Assembly (NCBI GenBank): GCA_030789695.1
Contig: CM061134.1
Coordinates: forward strand, 62,193,334 to 62,257,333
Length of the DNA stretch: 64,000 nt
Source of the DNA: Scilla litardierei
Lineage: Eukaryota; Streptophyta; Magnoliopsida; Asparagales; Asparagaceae
Direction of reading: 5' to 3'
The position numbers were made by a program, and so were the translations under genes. The notes under the pieces are model-generated. The model worked only from the letters and a program-made list of their open reading frames with translations. It was not told the DNA's origin and made no database searches. Shown here piece by piece: positions 10,697 through 21,416 of the stretch; position 1 is the stretch's first letter, and the number at the start of each line of letters is the position of its first letter.

Positions 10697-12255
10697 TGAC
10701 GTGCGTTTATATTTCATATATTCACGCACGTTTTCTTTTGTGTTTCTCCGTGTTTTTCCGCCGTCTCTTATTCGTTTTCGTGTATTTTCCCGTTTTCTTT
10801 CACTTTTCTTTGTTTATCCATGATTGCAGGGGATCGACCACGTAGGGGACGCTTAACGATGATATCCCAAGTCCCCGGAGCAACGGGAGAAGTCACGCGT
10901 GATCCAGGGGGTCAAACGTCGAAGAATTCATCTTTCAGCCCCTCACCCGGTCGGTTGGTCATCTCCAACCGATCGGGTGATGCACGCGTGCACCACCCGG
11001 TCTCTGCCGCAGCTCATAAGGAAGTCACCCGACCGGTTCACAGACCGGTTCAGCGGGGGGCTGTTCTCTGTTTTCTCGAGCAAAATGCCAACCGATCGGG
11101 TGACTCTCACCCGATCGGTTCATCTGTAGCTGAAGAAGAAGAGCTGAAGACACGGACGTCGAACCGATCGATTCACCCGACTGCTCCAAGATCCAACCGG
11201 TCACTCAAGAACTCACCCGACCGGTTCATGTGATCGGGTGAAAGCTCGCCGTTTTCTGTTATTAATTTGTAACGGATCAACCGATCGGTTGACTTGTCAA
11301 CCGATCGGTTGATGCGAAGGTCTATAAATAGAACCCCTAGGGTTCCAGAAACGGGGAGCTGCTATTTTTTTACTGTTTTATCTCCTTGTGACGGCTGTAA
11401 TTGTTACTCTTTTGTAAGTTTTCAGATCTTTCTAAAATTTTGGTATTGTCTCTATTACTCTATTACTTCCGCATTGCAATTGTCCGATTATGATTCCAAC
11501 GGTTAAATTTCATTTAGATCGCTTTTTCATGAATTTTTGTGAGTAGATCCCAAATCTGGGATTTTGGTGGAAACCCCTTCGGGGGCTCTTCCCGATGCGT
11601 CCATAGGGTTAGGAAATCGATAGGGAGTAGGAATCTAACGGTTACGCGGAGTGTTTCATTGTCATCGGCGGGAAAAAGACCGCCTTTGATCGTTGGGCCA
11701 AGGGGGAATAAACTTGGCGGTTGACTCCCTAGCCATAGCTCACGCCCTTAGCATAGACGCCGAATCCTAGCACGCGGGAGCGGCAGGATGAGACGTTGGG
11801 AGTTATCGTTGCGGGCTTAGTGCTCCCGGGATCGATCAGTGTTAATGGACACGGGAGTGCCCACTGATCGAATCCGAGAAGTCCGGTGTATCATCCTGGG
11901 CACCGACCGGAATATCGGGCCCATGGGACACCGGTACCACTTTCAGAGGCAACATCTCACCATTAGACCCTAATCCCGATCGCTATCCATACCCGTAGGC
12001 CGTATCGGCGAGAGTCTCTCGTCGGGTTGGAAACCAAAGTCCCGGGTTTTCTTTCTTGTTGTTCATACCCTTTTATTTCCTTTCATGACAACCATTCACC
12101 GATTCGGGCTAGCTCGCCCCTCGGGGTGATTTAGGTCCTACCTAACCCAAGCACAACCTCGCCTCCCTGAGTTCGATATTCCCGCACCCTACACTAACCG
12201 TGAAACTTGCGGTAAACGACACCGCGCCGCCGTACCGTAAACGGGGCGCCGGTCA
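10697..12255 (+). repeat. E1 3' LTR
   Basis: 1559 bp, nearly identical to 1505-3062. It carries the less mutated version of the two terminal palindromes before the TATA box at 11323-11330. It is followed by the GGTAT target duplication. Confidence 0.95.
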
Positions 12256-12260
12256 GGTAT

Positions 12261-12852
12261 AGGTGGCGTGACGTAAATATAGTTATAGGACCGTATGTGA
12301 TGTGAATATATGGTAAAATATTTGCATGCATTTGAATGACTATATATTGTGAAATTATAGTAGTGGTGAATGTATAATAGATATAGTGAAGCTTGATTAA
12401 TAATGGTGTGGTGTGACCACATGAGTTGATGTGTTTGGTGTTAGATGTATACTAGGAAATATTAGGGAGTCGTATACCCATGTTTGTTTTGTGCATAGGT
12501 AGTTATCTGTACGTAGAACAATGATTGTATTTGCTAGTGTGAGACCATACTTATATGAGTATCTTAAATATTGTTTTGTGTTAGGTAAGTAGTAGTTATA
12601 TAAGGGATGTATGCTTATATATATGATTGAAATACGTGTAAGAATTTGACTGATTATAATGGGTATAAGTGTATAATGTGCGTGAATACATACATGCTGG
12701 TAGTGAAAATGATTGACTACCTAGTGCATATATAAGCACTTGTAATAGCTATTCATGGGTTAAATTATAATGTGACATGATTGGGGTAGTTACTAGAACG
12801 ACTAGATATGTTAGAAAGTCCGAGGAAGGACTTTATTCTAAGGTGGGGAGGA
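12261..12852 (+). other. E2 3' non-coding region (continued)
   Basis: AT-rich and without genes, it resumes the sequence interrupted by E1 at 1504. It ends in the purine-rich AGGTGGGGAGGA at 12841-12852, a polypurine tract directly ahead of the LTR start. Confidence 0.6.
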
Positions 12853-14397
12853 TGTAACGACCACTTTTCGTTGTACGTTGTTCGTGCACGTGCTTTTGAC
12901 CGACGCCAGTGTAGCTTTCACGTCGTGTTGAGGTAACACTTTGCACCCCAAGGACCCCCGACCCAATTGCCTGCTAATCAAGACTAAAACTGATGTTTTT
13001 AAAGTGTTTTAAATGTTTTAAATTCACTAATCAAGATTAATAATATGGACTTTAGGCCGGTGGACTTGTGCACGTAGGTTATTTGTGACTTGGGCTCTCT
13101 TGTACGGTGTTTCTCAGACGTTTGACTTGTAGGCAAGTGAAACTTGCCAACTCTTGTGTAGGGCCATGTTTTTAGGCCACTTCCTTGTTTTTAGCGTAAA
13201 AGAGACTAGTCAGTGAAATGATAGCTGCCTAGACGCCTGTTTGATCTAGTTTGACAATGAAACTAGGTCTGTCACCTCATTTGATCTAGCTTGACAACGA
13301 AGCTAGATCCAACCCTTTAACTTGTTCATGCATTCGTATCTGCCATGTTTAAATTTATTATCTGTACGCACTTAAACTTTTAACTGCCATGCATTTCATT
13401 CTACATGTCATCCAAGTTGATTGTTGCATTCGTAGCACACGCTACATACTTGTACTTGCTTGTCCTGGCTAGGTGCACCCCTATGCCATCATGAAAAAAA
13501 CTTCCTGGCTCATGATCCAGAAGCGAGCATTCCCGTTCGGGGGTAAGGCCCTGGCTCAATACACGTGGGAGGGGTAAGAGTTAAGCAGCCACTCAGCTGG
13601 GAGTCTGCCTGATCAGCAACTGCAGCTGTAAGGCGTAAACTCTGGGTTTGGGGCGGAGTTAAGCGGCCACTCAGTGTGAAAGTAAGCCATTTCAGCTGTA
13701 AGGCGTAAACTCTGCACATGACATGAAAACGAGACTAGAGAAATCCTTGTAAATGTAAATAGTTTTGCCACTCATGCCATGCTAGTTTACTAGTTGTTTT
13801 TCCTTACCTGCTGCACTCATACTTTAACTGCCATGTCATTGCATCATGCTAGAACTGCTAGGCTGCTTTACTTTCAGTTTCAGTTTCCTTGCACAAGTCT
13901 CTTGTAGACTTGCTGACATGTGTCCCTTGCTCTTTTGGGTGTCACATGTTAGACCCTGAGCCAGAGACCGTTGCTGAGTACGTGATGTTTTGCTGACGCT
14001 GAGCCTGAGTCCTTGTCTACCAGGAGGAGTTTTGTGGACACCGGTGACCTTTCTGAGTGACCTCGCTGAGCTTCCTGTTGTTGTAGGTTTTGTTGTTAGT
14101 TCTCGGTGCGCGGCACCTTTACCTTGTACGTTGTACTTTTGTTGGCCATGTGTGGGCCTTTAGACTCTTTTTCTTTTCAGCCTGGTGGCTTTTTCTGTGA
14201 TGTTGAAACTTATTTTATGGATATTCTGCGATATCTCTTTTGTCTCATTTCATTATTATTATCTTTGTTTCGTTCGCGTTGCAAGGACCTGCTATTTAAA
14301 GTTTATTGACGCTTATCGGACTTGCAGCTTTGCAGCTTCAAGTCTGAGCGGACCTTCCACGCTTCGCCTCCATATTTTTGGGAAGCGGGGCGTGACA
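12853..14397 (+). repeat. E2: 3' LTR of a Ty3/gypsy-type element whose body lies left of the window
   Basis: It starts TGTAACGACC after a polypurine tract and ends GGGGCGTGACA, terminal sequences common in plant chromovirus-type LTRs. Length would be 1545 bp. Only one LTR is in the window, so the ends are inferred from motifs, not from a pair. Inside are two diverged copies of a 60-68 bp segment (13577-13644 and 13655-13714), each opening with GAGTTAAGC and closing with GGCGTAAACTCTG. The sequence changes abruptly at 14397 to the accessory ORF of E3. Confidence 0.6.
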
Positions 14398-14425
14398 AGG
14401 TCTGACTCACCGCTCCATCACGACG

Positions 14426-16389
14426 GTGCACCGTCATGGGGGAGAGCTCTCAGGGGTGCCTCCCGAGGTACTGGGGTGGCCATCGTCTGTTTGCGCCACC
14501 TCAATTGGGGCACCGCGCACCAGCTATCTTCTTCCCCCATGCTCCGACCGGGCTCCTGAGATGGACGAGCGGATTTTCTTCCTTGGTCCTCGAGAAGTCG
14601 GGGTGTACGAACAGAGTTTTCGATTCGGGCTTCGGGTCCCTCTCCATCCCTTTTTCGTCGTGCTTCTACGAGCTTACAGGGCGGCCTTATGCCAATTCTG
14701 CCCCAATGCCATTGGGTGCATTGTTGGGTTTGTCGTTCTATGCGTGCTGAAGGGGGTCGAGCCATCCCTCCGATTTTTTGCTCAATTCTACCGCCTGAGC
14801 CATCATCAGTCGGGGGGGGCCTGTCTTTATATCAGTGCTCGACCAAAGAAGAGCTTGGTGCTGGGGCTGCCGAGTTCTTTGAAACATTGGAACATGGAAT
14901 ACGTCTTTGTCGGCTTCCCATCGGAGGTGGATTTCCCGGTCGGCCGGGGGCATCAAGTACGCTGGTTCTCGAGCTAGGGAGTCCGACTAACACCGAGCTC
15001 GAGGCGGTTGACACCTTGTTGGCGGTCCCTGCCGGGGATCGGAGAAATGATGTCCTCTTCTCCAACCTTAACCTGCAGAAGACCGTGTGGCCCACCGGTG
15101 AGTTTTGCCGAAGTCCGGAACTTGGGGGAGTTAGTGTCCGAGGCCCGTCTAGACAGTTCTGATCCCTTCTTCTGCCTTCTTATGCAGGTGGGTTCACCAA
15201 GGGTTCTTCTCAGCCCTCTCTTCCAGCCACTGTCCCGGATCCCAACCCGCGTCGAAGAGATCATGTATTGGAAGTCCGGAAGAAACAGTGGGTCTGGCCC
15301 TTCTGAGCCGGTTCTAAGAGAACAGGGAACAAGCCCCATCCCATCCGAGGGAGGACGCCCAGAAAAAGGCCTGCGTCCCTGCAATGGTGGCATGTGCCCC
15401 TCTGCCTGAGGGTCATGCCCAGCCTTCCCTAACGGAGGACTCATGGCCCTGGGCCGGGCCCTCGCCTTGGCCTCCCGAAGTTTATTAGTGGTCTCTGGGT
15501 GCGTTCTGCTCAGCTCAGGCTGATCTTCCCCGGTCAGGCGAAGGTTTACTCCATCCCCGTTTCCCCGTGGGGTTGAAGGAGTCGGTTTTCTCCAATTACA
15601 GAGTGGCTGCTCGGTTGGCTGAAAACTGCAGCCTCCCTACGGACCAATCCATGCTAGACGGGGTAAAAGGAGATCGCCTGGCTGCCTTCGTAGTTCAGGC
15701 TGGTCAGCAGGTAAGGACTTTCTCACACTCCGTCCCTTGTAGTGGCCTTCAACTCATTCCCGTCTCTTGATGCAGTTATCCTCGATCGGGTTTTCGATAA
15801 GGCGTTAATTCACGGTACTCTCGCAGGCCAAGGCCGACCAGGCACAGGAACTTGGGGCCGAGGAGGGCGAAGAAGAGGCGAGCCAACTAGCCGAGGCGTG
15901 CTAGGTCCTTGGAGACTTAGGTGGCCGAGCTCTCCGCTGCCCTGGAGAAGTCAGAGCTGGAGAAGGCCTTGGCCTTAGTCGAGAAGGCAAAGGCCAAGGA
16001 TCGGATAGCCGAGCTTACGAAGGTCACCGAGGCGGGCATGGACATTGGTCCAGTTATCGAAGCCGACACCGCGGAGCTCGCCAGCCTCCTGGAGGCGGCA
16101 GAGGAAACGGGTTCTTCTGGCCAAGCTCAACACGAGCTCCAGAGAGACCGAAAAGGAGCGGTCGGAGCACCAGTGCCAGGTTGTCGTCCTCGAGGGTCGG
16201 ATTCAAGAGCTGGGAGTGGCAGATCCCGAGCAGATTGCCCGGGATGCCGTGGATGAGTACGCCTCGTCTTTTGTGGTCGGGGTGATATTCGAAGCATTCG
16301 AGAGGGGATTCGTCCGCTGCCAGTCTGAGATCCAGCGAAAATTCCCGCTCTTTGGGATTCGTTTTGAGGAGCTCCCGTTGGACTCTTAG
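14426..16389 (+). pseudogene. E3 antisense accessory gene (putative gypsy-type transposon domain), broken, with intron-like gaps
   Basis: The coding strand is opposite to E3 pol. Around 14560-14920 the reading gives a FGLRVPLHPFFV segment, then CQFCPNAIGCIVGFVVLC and LPSSLKHWN, matching the Pfam family Transposase_28 (putative gypsy type transposon). Later pieces are YRVAARLAENCSLPTD (about 15597) and a Glu/Ala/Lys-rich coiled coil (15920-16150). The frame changes several times. Two changes coincide with good plus-strand splice signals: GTGAGT at 15099 with TTATGCAG ending at 15187, and GTAAGG at 15709 with TTGATGCAG ending at 15775. These fit real introns, so part of the apparent breakage may be splicing. 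At least one true frameshift is needed near 14930. The left end is truncated at 14398. Function in the element is unknown. Confidence 0.7.
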
Positions 16390-16792
16390 GGCAAGGAGGA
16401 GGTGCGGGATGGACCCCCTTAGCAGTCTGCCAGCATTCCCAAAGGGGCTCCGGATGCTTGCGAGGGAGAGGAGTATTAGCCCTTCAGCCTCATCGCTTTT
16501 TGCAAATCCGTGCTCAGCTTTTGTGTAATATACCCCCCATTTTATTTTGCAATGAAGTTCCATTTTTTCTTGTGGTCGTTCATCCTCCTCCTTCCGCCCA
16601 GGACAGGCCATTCCTGCAGGCTGGTCGGAGAAATTTCCTTGCTCACTTCGGAGATCTAGTCGCCGAGCTGCTTCCCCATGATTCTCGGCCGCTCGGGTGG
16701 CTGAGGCACCGCTCTCGGCCTCAGTGGAGGGATCCGATCGCTCTGCGGGAGGGTCCTGTCTCGGGTCCTACAGGCGATCAGACGGCCAGCTT
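16390..16792. other. E3 non-coding segment between accessory gene and hairpin array
   Basis: GC-rich and without a believable gene. It lies downstream of the accessory gene's last stop and includes an AT-rich patch near 16520-16570, where its transcript could end. Confidence 0.4.
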
Positions 16793-17305
16793 GCTGGGGG
16801 AGTTGCCCCAGCCATATGGTGGATTGGGTCGGTCGGCCAGCTGGGGGGAGCTATCCCTCAGGCTCACGATCGACCGATACGCCGACATGCTGGGGGAGTT
16901 ACCTCCAGGCTTACAGTCGGTTGGATCGGTCAGCCAGCTAGGGGTGTGACCCCTAGTCTTACAACTGATCGTCGGGCCCGGCCGCTGGGGGAGTTGCCCC
17001 AGCCTTACGGTTGGCCCCGTGACCGACCCGCTGGGGGAGTTGCCCCCATCCTTACGGTCGATTAGTTGACCGACCTGCTGGGGGAGTTGCCCCCAGCCTT
17101 ACGGTCGGTTTGAGTCGTTCAGCCTGCTGGGAGAGCTACCCCCAGTCTCACGACTGGACGACGGACCAGACCTGCTGGGGGAGTTGCCCCCAGCCTTACG
17201 ATCGATCCTCCTAACTGGCTGGCCGGGGGAGTTACCCCCAACCTACCAGCCGGTTGCGTGGTTGGCCCGCTTGGGGGTTTGTTCCCCAGTCTTGTGGTCA
17301 ACCAT
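16793..17305. repeat. E3 tandem hairpin repeat
   Basis: About eleven diverged units of 45-50 bp. The consensus start is CTGGGGGAGTTGCCCCCAG, followed by CCTTACGGTCGG and a variable spacer containing GACCGAC. The first 19 bases form a perfect stem of 7 with a 5-base AGTTG loop, and compensating changes keep the stem in several units. The array separates the 3' ends of pol (minus strand, stop near 17442) and of the antisense gene (plus strand). Confidence 0.88.
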
Positions 17306-17441
17306 CGAGACGCTCAGCTAATGAGGTTTCCCCCATCCTGAGTGGGTCTATCAAGTGAATAGAGATAGGAAGATTTGTTCCTTCTTTTTTCAACGCATTC
17401 ATTCGGATAAAGGGAAGGGGAGGATACATTTGTGGCCGACC

Positions 17442-18249
17442 TCACTGATAGTACTTGCGCAAGTGTTCGGTGTTCCAGGTGTGAGTCAGGACCTTCCCTT
17501 CCAAATTGGCTAGCCGGTAGGTTGCGGGTCCGAGGACTTCGGTGACCTTGTAAGGTCCTTCCCACTTAGCTGCTAGCTTCCCTTTGCGGGTAATCTCCGG
17601 GCTGAAGGCCGCCTTTCTGAGGACCAGATCCCCTTGGTGGAAGCTTCTTCCCCTAACCCGGGAATTGTAATAGCGAGCCACCTTCTATTTCTGCCGGATG
17701 ATAGTGGCCAAGGCCTGCTCCTGTCGCTCGCCAACAAGTTCCAGACAGAGCTCCAAGCCTTCGAGTTTCTCTCCTCGTCGAAATGCTTTATGCGAAGAGA
17801 TTCCTCGCCCACCTCGACAGGCACCACCGCCTCGGCGCCATATGCAAGCATGAAAGGGGTTTCGCCCGTGGCCTGCTTGTGGGTCGTCCGGTATGACCAG
17901 AGTATCCCCGGGAGTTCCTCCGGCCACCTCCCTTCAGCATCTGCCACCTTCTTGCGGAGGGGCTCGATGATGCATTTGTTGGCGGCTTCGGCCATCCCGT
18001 TGGTCTGAGGGTGTGCCACCGAAGCGAACAGGAGTTTGATCTTCCATTCCGCGCAGAAATCCTTGAACCCCGCAGAATCAAACTGCTTCCCATTGTCCGT
18101 GACGATGATCAGGGAATTCCAAACCTGGAGATGATGAAGTTCCACACGAAACTCTTTGCCTTCTTCCAGGTGATGGAGGCTAGGGGTTCCGCCTCAATCC
18201 ACTTGGTGAAGTAGTCCACCGCCACGATCAAGTACTTTCTCTGCCCCTC
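17442..18249 (-). pseudogene. E3 integrase core and C-terminus, frameshifted
   Basis: Integrase inserts the DNA copy into the genome. Minus-strand pieces show TDNGKQFD (second catalytic Asp region), HPQTNGMAEAANK (catalytic Glu region), PFMLAYGAEAVVP, and the C-terminal WEGPYKVTEVL ending in TEHLRKYYQ then stop, the usual Tat pol ending. A frameshift near 17765 separates the core from the C-terminal part. A stop at about 18250 separates it from the zinc-finger part upstream. Confidence 0.85.
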
Positions 18250-19362
18250 CTAGGAAGTGAAGGGTCCGAGGATGTCGAGTCCCCATTTAGTGAAAGGCAC
18301 GGGGCTGATTATCGGAACGAGCTCCGACAGGGGGGATGAGCCGAGTTTGGCGAACCTCTGGCATTCCTGGCACCTTTGGACGTATTCAGTAGCGTCGTTG
18401 ACTAAGGTTGGCCAGTAATACCCTTGCCTCAAGATTTTCTGGGCGATCGTCTTGCCCCCATGGTGATTCCTGCAGATCCCCTCGTGCACCTCTCGGAGGA
18501 CATAGTCAGCCTCCCGAGGTCTGATGCACTTGAGGTAGGGAAGGACATCCGTCTTCGTCCATCGTCTTTTATACAGTGCCCCTTCATGGATCACGTACCG
18601 GAGTGCCCTTCGCTCCAGGGATTGACGCTTGTCCAGGTCCGACGGAACTTCTCCTCTGGAGAGATACCGAACGATCGGATCCATCCAAGTGGGCTCCTCG
18701 TCGATGGTCATGACTTCCTTCTCCTCCATACTGGGGAACTGGAGGTTCTCCAAGTAGATGGCACAACCTAACTCCTTGGGAGAGGAGGAGGCCAGTTTTG
18801 ACAGGGCGTCCGTGCGGGCATTCTCTGACCGCGGGAGGTGGAAGGTCTCGGCTCGCTTGAATTTGGACAGCTCAGTTCTGGCTGAGGCAAGGTAGTGCTG
18901 CATCGCCTCTTCGCGAGCCTCGTAGTCTCCCTGCAACTGGTGGATGACGAGCTTTGAATTGCTGAGGAGGCGTACGGATTCTGCTCCGAGTTCTCGGGCC
19001 AGCCTCAAACCGTTTATGGTGGCTTCGTACTCGGCCACGTTGTTGGTGGCCGAAAACTCGAACCGGAGCGCGTATTCGACGATGTTTCCGTCAGGCGATC
19101 GGATGACGATACCGGCCCCATTCCCCGCCCGGGTAGCTGATCTGTCTACATGGACTACCCATGTATCCTGGTCCCCTGGGCGATCAGTAAGAATGATGTC
19201 AGTTGAAAGGAAAGACATGGGTTGGGGAGTTACCGTGGTCGAGGACGTTTCTTCAGAGGGGCTTCCTCCTTCTATGGTGCATTCAGCGATGAAGTCTGCC
19301 AGGGCCTGCCCCTTTATGGCCATCCGCGGCTTAAACCGGAGGTCGAACTCGCTCAGCTCCAC
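18250..19362 (-). pseudogene. E3 second (archaeal-type) RNase H and integrase N-terminus
   Basis: After a linker (FDLRFKPRMAIKGQALADF) a complete second RNase H follows: WVVHVDRSATRAGNGAGIV with the first catalytic Asp, NNVAEYEA with the Glu, SNSKLVIHQ where the usual Asp is replaced by Asn, and ENARTDALSKLA. In Tat and Ogre elements this extra domain sits between the ordinary RNase H and integrase. The Gly normally after the first Asp is Arg here. The integrase zinc finger follows (histidine pair ending CRNHHGG, then CQECQRFAK) and the frame ends after WGLDILGPF, the first catalytic Asp. Confidence 0.85.
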
Positions 19363-20799
19363 CCCCCCAATTCAGCATCCTCCCCATTCGGTCGAACCTC
19401 TTGAGGTTCTGCTCGAGTTGGGAATCGGTGAGGACCAGTATCGTGTGAGCTTGGAAGTAGGGTCGGAGTCTCCGGGACGAGAGTACGAGGGCGTACGCGA
19501 GCTTCTCCATGGGTGTGTACCGTCCCTCCGAGTCCTTCAAAACTCGGCTGGTATAGTACACCTGCCTCTGCACCCCATCTTCTTCCCTGATCAGCACCGA
19601 GCTCACTGCCTCCCCCGTACAGTCTAGGTAGAGGTTCAGTGATTCCCCCTCTCTGGGTTTGGAAAGGAGCGGTGTACTGCGGAGGTACTCCTTGAGTTCG
19701 GCGAACGCTCGGGTGCAGTGCTCGTCCCATCGTACAGTCTTCCTCTTATCGGTGGGCTCGGCAAGTGCTTTCCTTACGGTCCCGAAGAAAGGAAGGGACC
19801 TCTCCGCCGACTTGGACAAAAAACGCCACAGAGGGCCGATGCGTCCATTTAGTCTCTGCAGCTCTTTGATTATTGTCGGTTCCCGCATGTTAACCAAAGC
19901 CTCGATCTTGTCGGGGTTAGCTTCGATGCCGCGATTAATGATCATGAACCCCAGGAACTTACCGGGTCTCACCCCGAATGTGCACTTCGTGGGATTGAGT
20001 CTGATGTTGTGTTTTCGTAGCCGCTCGAAGGTCTCCCTGAGGTCTGCGATGTGGTCAGTTGGACCTCTCGACCTGACCAACATATCGTCTACATAGACTT
20101 TCAGGTTCCTCCCTATTTGAGAGTCAAACACCTTGTTGACCATTCTCTGGTAGGTCGCCCCAGCGTTCTTCAGACCGAAGGGCATCTTCTTGTAGCAGAA
20201 GATCCCTCGGTCTGTGGTGAAAGACGTCTTCTCTTCCTTCCGAGGGTCCATCTGGACCTGGTTGTACCCGGAGTAGGCATCCATGAAGTTGAGCATCTCA
20301 TAGCCAGAGGCGCTATCCACGAGATGATCGATGCGGGGTAGCGGGTAGCTATCCTTGGGGTAAGCCTTATTGAGGTCACTGAAGTCCATGCATATTCGCC
20401 ACTTGCCGCTGGACTTTTTCACCATTACGATGTTGGACAGCCACTTTGGGTACCAGACTTTCCGGATGAAGCCGGCGTCGAGCAGGCGTTCCACTTCCTC
20501 AGAGGCGGCGTTCCTCTTTTCACCACCCAAGTTCCTCTTCTTCTGCCTGATGGTTTGAAATTGGGGTTGGCATTCAGCTGGTGCATGATCACTCGGGGAT
20601 CCACGCCGCGCATTTCGTCGGGTGACCACACGAAGACGTCTAGATTGGCCTCCAAGCACTCGATCAACTCGCCTCTCAAGCTCGGGTCCAGCCCAAACCC
20701 GATGGAGACGAACCTTCCGTCGACATCCGTGACAGGAATTAGCTCCGGCTCCTCCCTAGGGGTGGGCCTCGGCCCGTACCTTAGGTCAAGTGAGGCCAT
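19331..20799 (-). pseudogene. E3 reverse transcriptase and first RNase H, frameshifted
   Basis: The reverse transcriptase copies element RNA into DNA. Seen in order: GELIECLEANLDVFVWSPDE (N-terminal), KWRICMDFSDLNKAYPKD, MDAYSGYNQ, KMPFGLKNAGATYQRM, the catalytic YVDD at 20084-20095 and FLGFMI. The RNase H of the usual Ty3 type follows with LYLDCTGEAVSSVL and ALVLSSRRLRPYFQ. A frameshift near 20555 joins the N-terminal part to the main 442-codon frame. Another near 19370 leads into the second RNase H. Confidence 0.88.
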
Positions 20800-21300
20800 C
20801 GGATCATCATGTCACTCCGCGTATTCCGCGTTGGGCAGCTGGTAATCTTCGGCTTTCTCGGGTCGCCCTCAACTTGTCTGATCCCCCTCGGGGTCTGGAA
20901 CCTGACCGTCCGATGGAGGGTCGATACCACCGCTCCGACAGTGTTGAGGAGCGGGCGACCGATGATCCCATTATACGCTGATCCGATTCTCAGCACCACG
21001 AACTCTATCGCCAAGGTCACCGAGTCGGACGGCTCTCAGAGCGTGACAGGGAGGTAGATCACCCCTACGATGGGCGTGGAGTAACCCGTGAAACCTATCA
21101 CGGGCCCCGAGCACGGCTCCAGGTCTTCGTCCCATAGCCCCATCCTCTCAAGGGTCGACATGAAGAGGATGTCGCATGAGATGCCGGTATCAATGAGTAG
21201 CCATCTCACAACGGCAGCATCGATGACGGCGGAGACTACGAGTGCTTCATCGGGCCGCGGCTTCTCCCTTCCCCACGTCTCCCCCCGCCAAGAGGGAGGA
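20781..21300 (-). pseudogene. E3 aspartic protease, decayed
   Basis: On the minus strand the segment 21260-21170 reads RPDEALVVSAVIDAAVVRW then LLIDTGISCDILF. The catalytic DTG is at 21183-21191. About 50 codons later come AYNGIIGRPLLN and AVVSTLHRTVRF, the standard end of a Tat protease. Several stops interrupt it. The expected linker to gag upstream is degraded, and gag itself is absent. Confidence 0.75.
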
Positions 21301-21416
21301 GTGAGGAAGGGTTTCCAGATTCCACGTCATTGCCCCCGGCGAGGCCAGACCGGGGCTTGTCTGGCCCTCCGGCCCGGGAAGCGCGCCGAGCAGTCAAGGT
21401 TCTCCCCTGTCAATCG

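Larger units (their letters stand above)
1505..12255 (+). mobile_element. E1: Athila-type Ty3/gypsy LTR retrotransposon, lacking RT-RNaseH-integrase
   Basis: Two LTRs of about 1.56 kb start with TGACGTGCG and end with GCCGGTCA. They are flanked by a perfect 5-bp duplication GGTAT at 1500-1504 and 12256-12260. A primer site matching tRNA-Asp follows the 5' LTR, which is characteristic of Athila. The order inside is gag, aspartic protease, a poly-C tract, a palindrome array with a TATA box, an env-position ORF, a long 3' non-coding region and a polypurine tract. The reverse transcriptase, RNase H and integrase expected between the protease and the 3' ORF are absent. The LTRs differ at only about two dozen positions, mostly transitions, so insertion was recent. 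Movement would have needed enzymes supplied in trans by a relative (inference). It is inserted in E2. Confidence 0.93.

Noticed and set aside
18944..19627. 227-codon plus-strand frame in the Tat pol region
   Set aside because: Antisense of RT and RNase H; GC-rich pol leaves the opposite strand open by chance.
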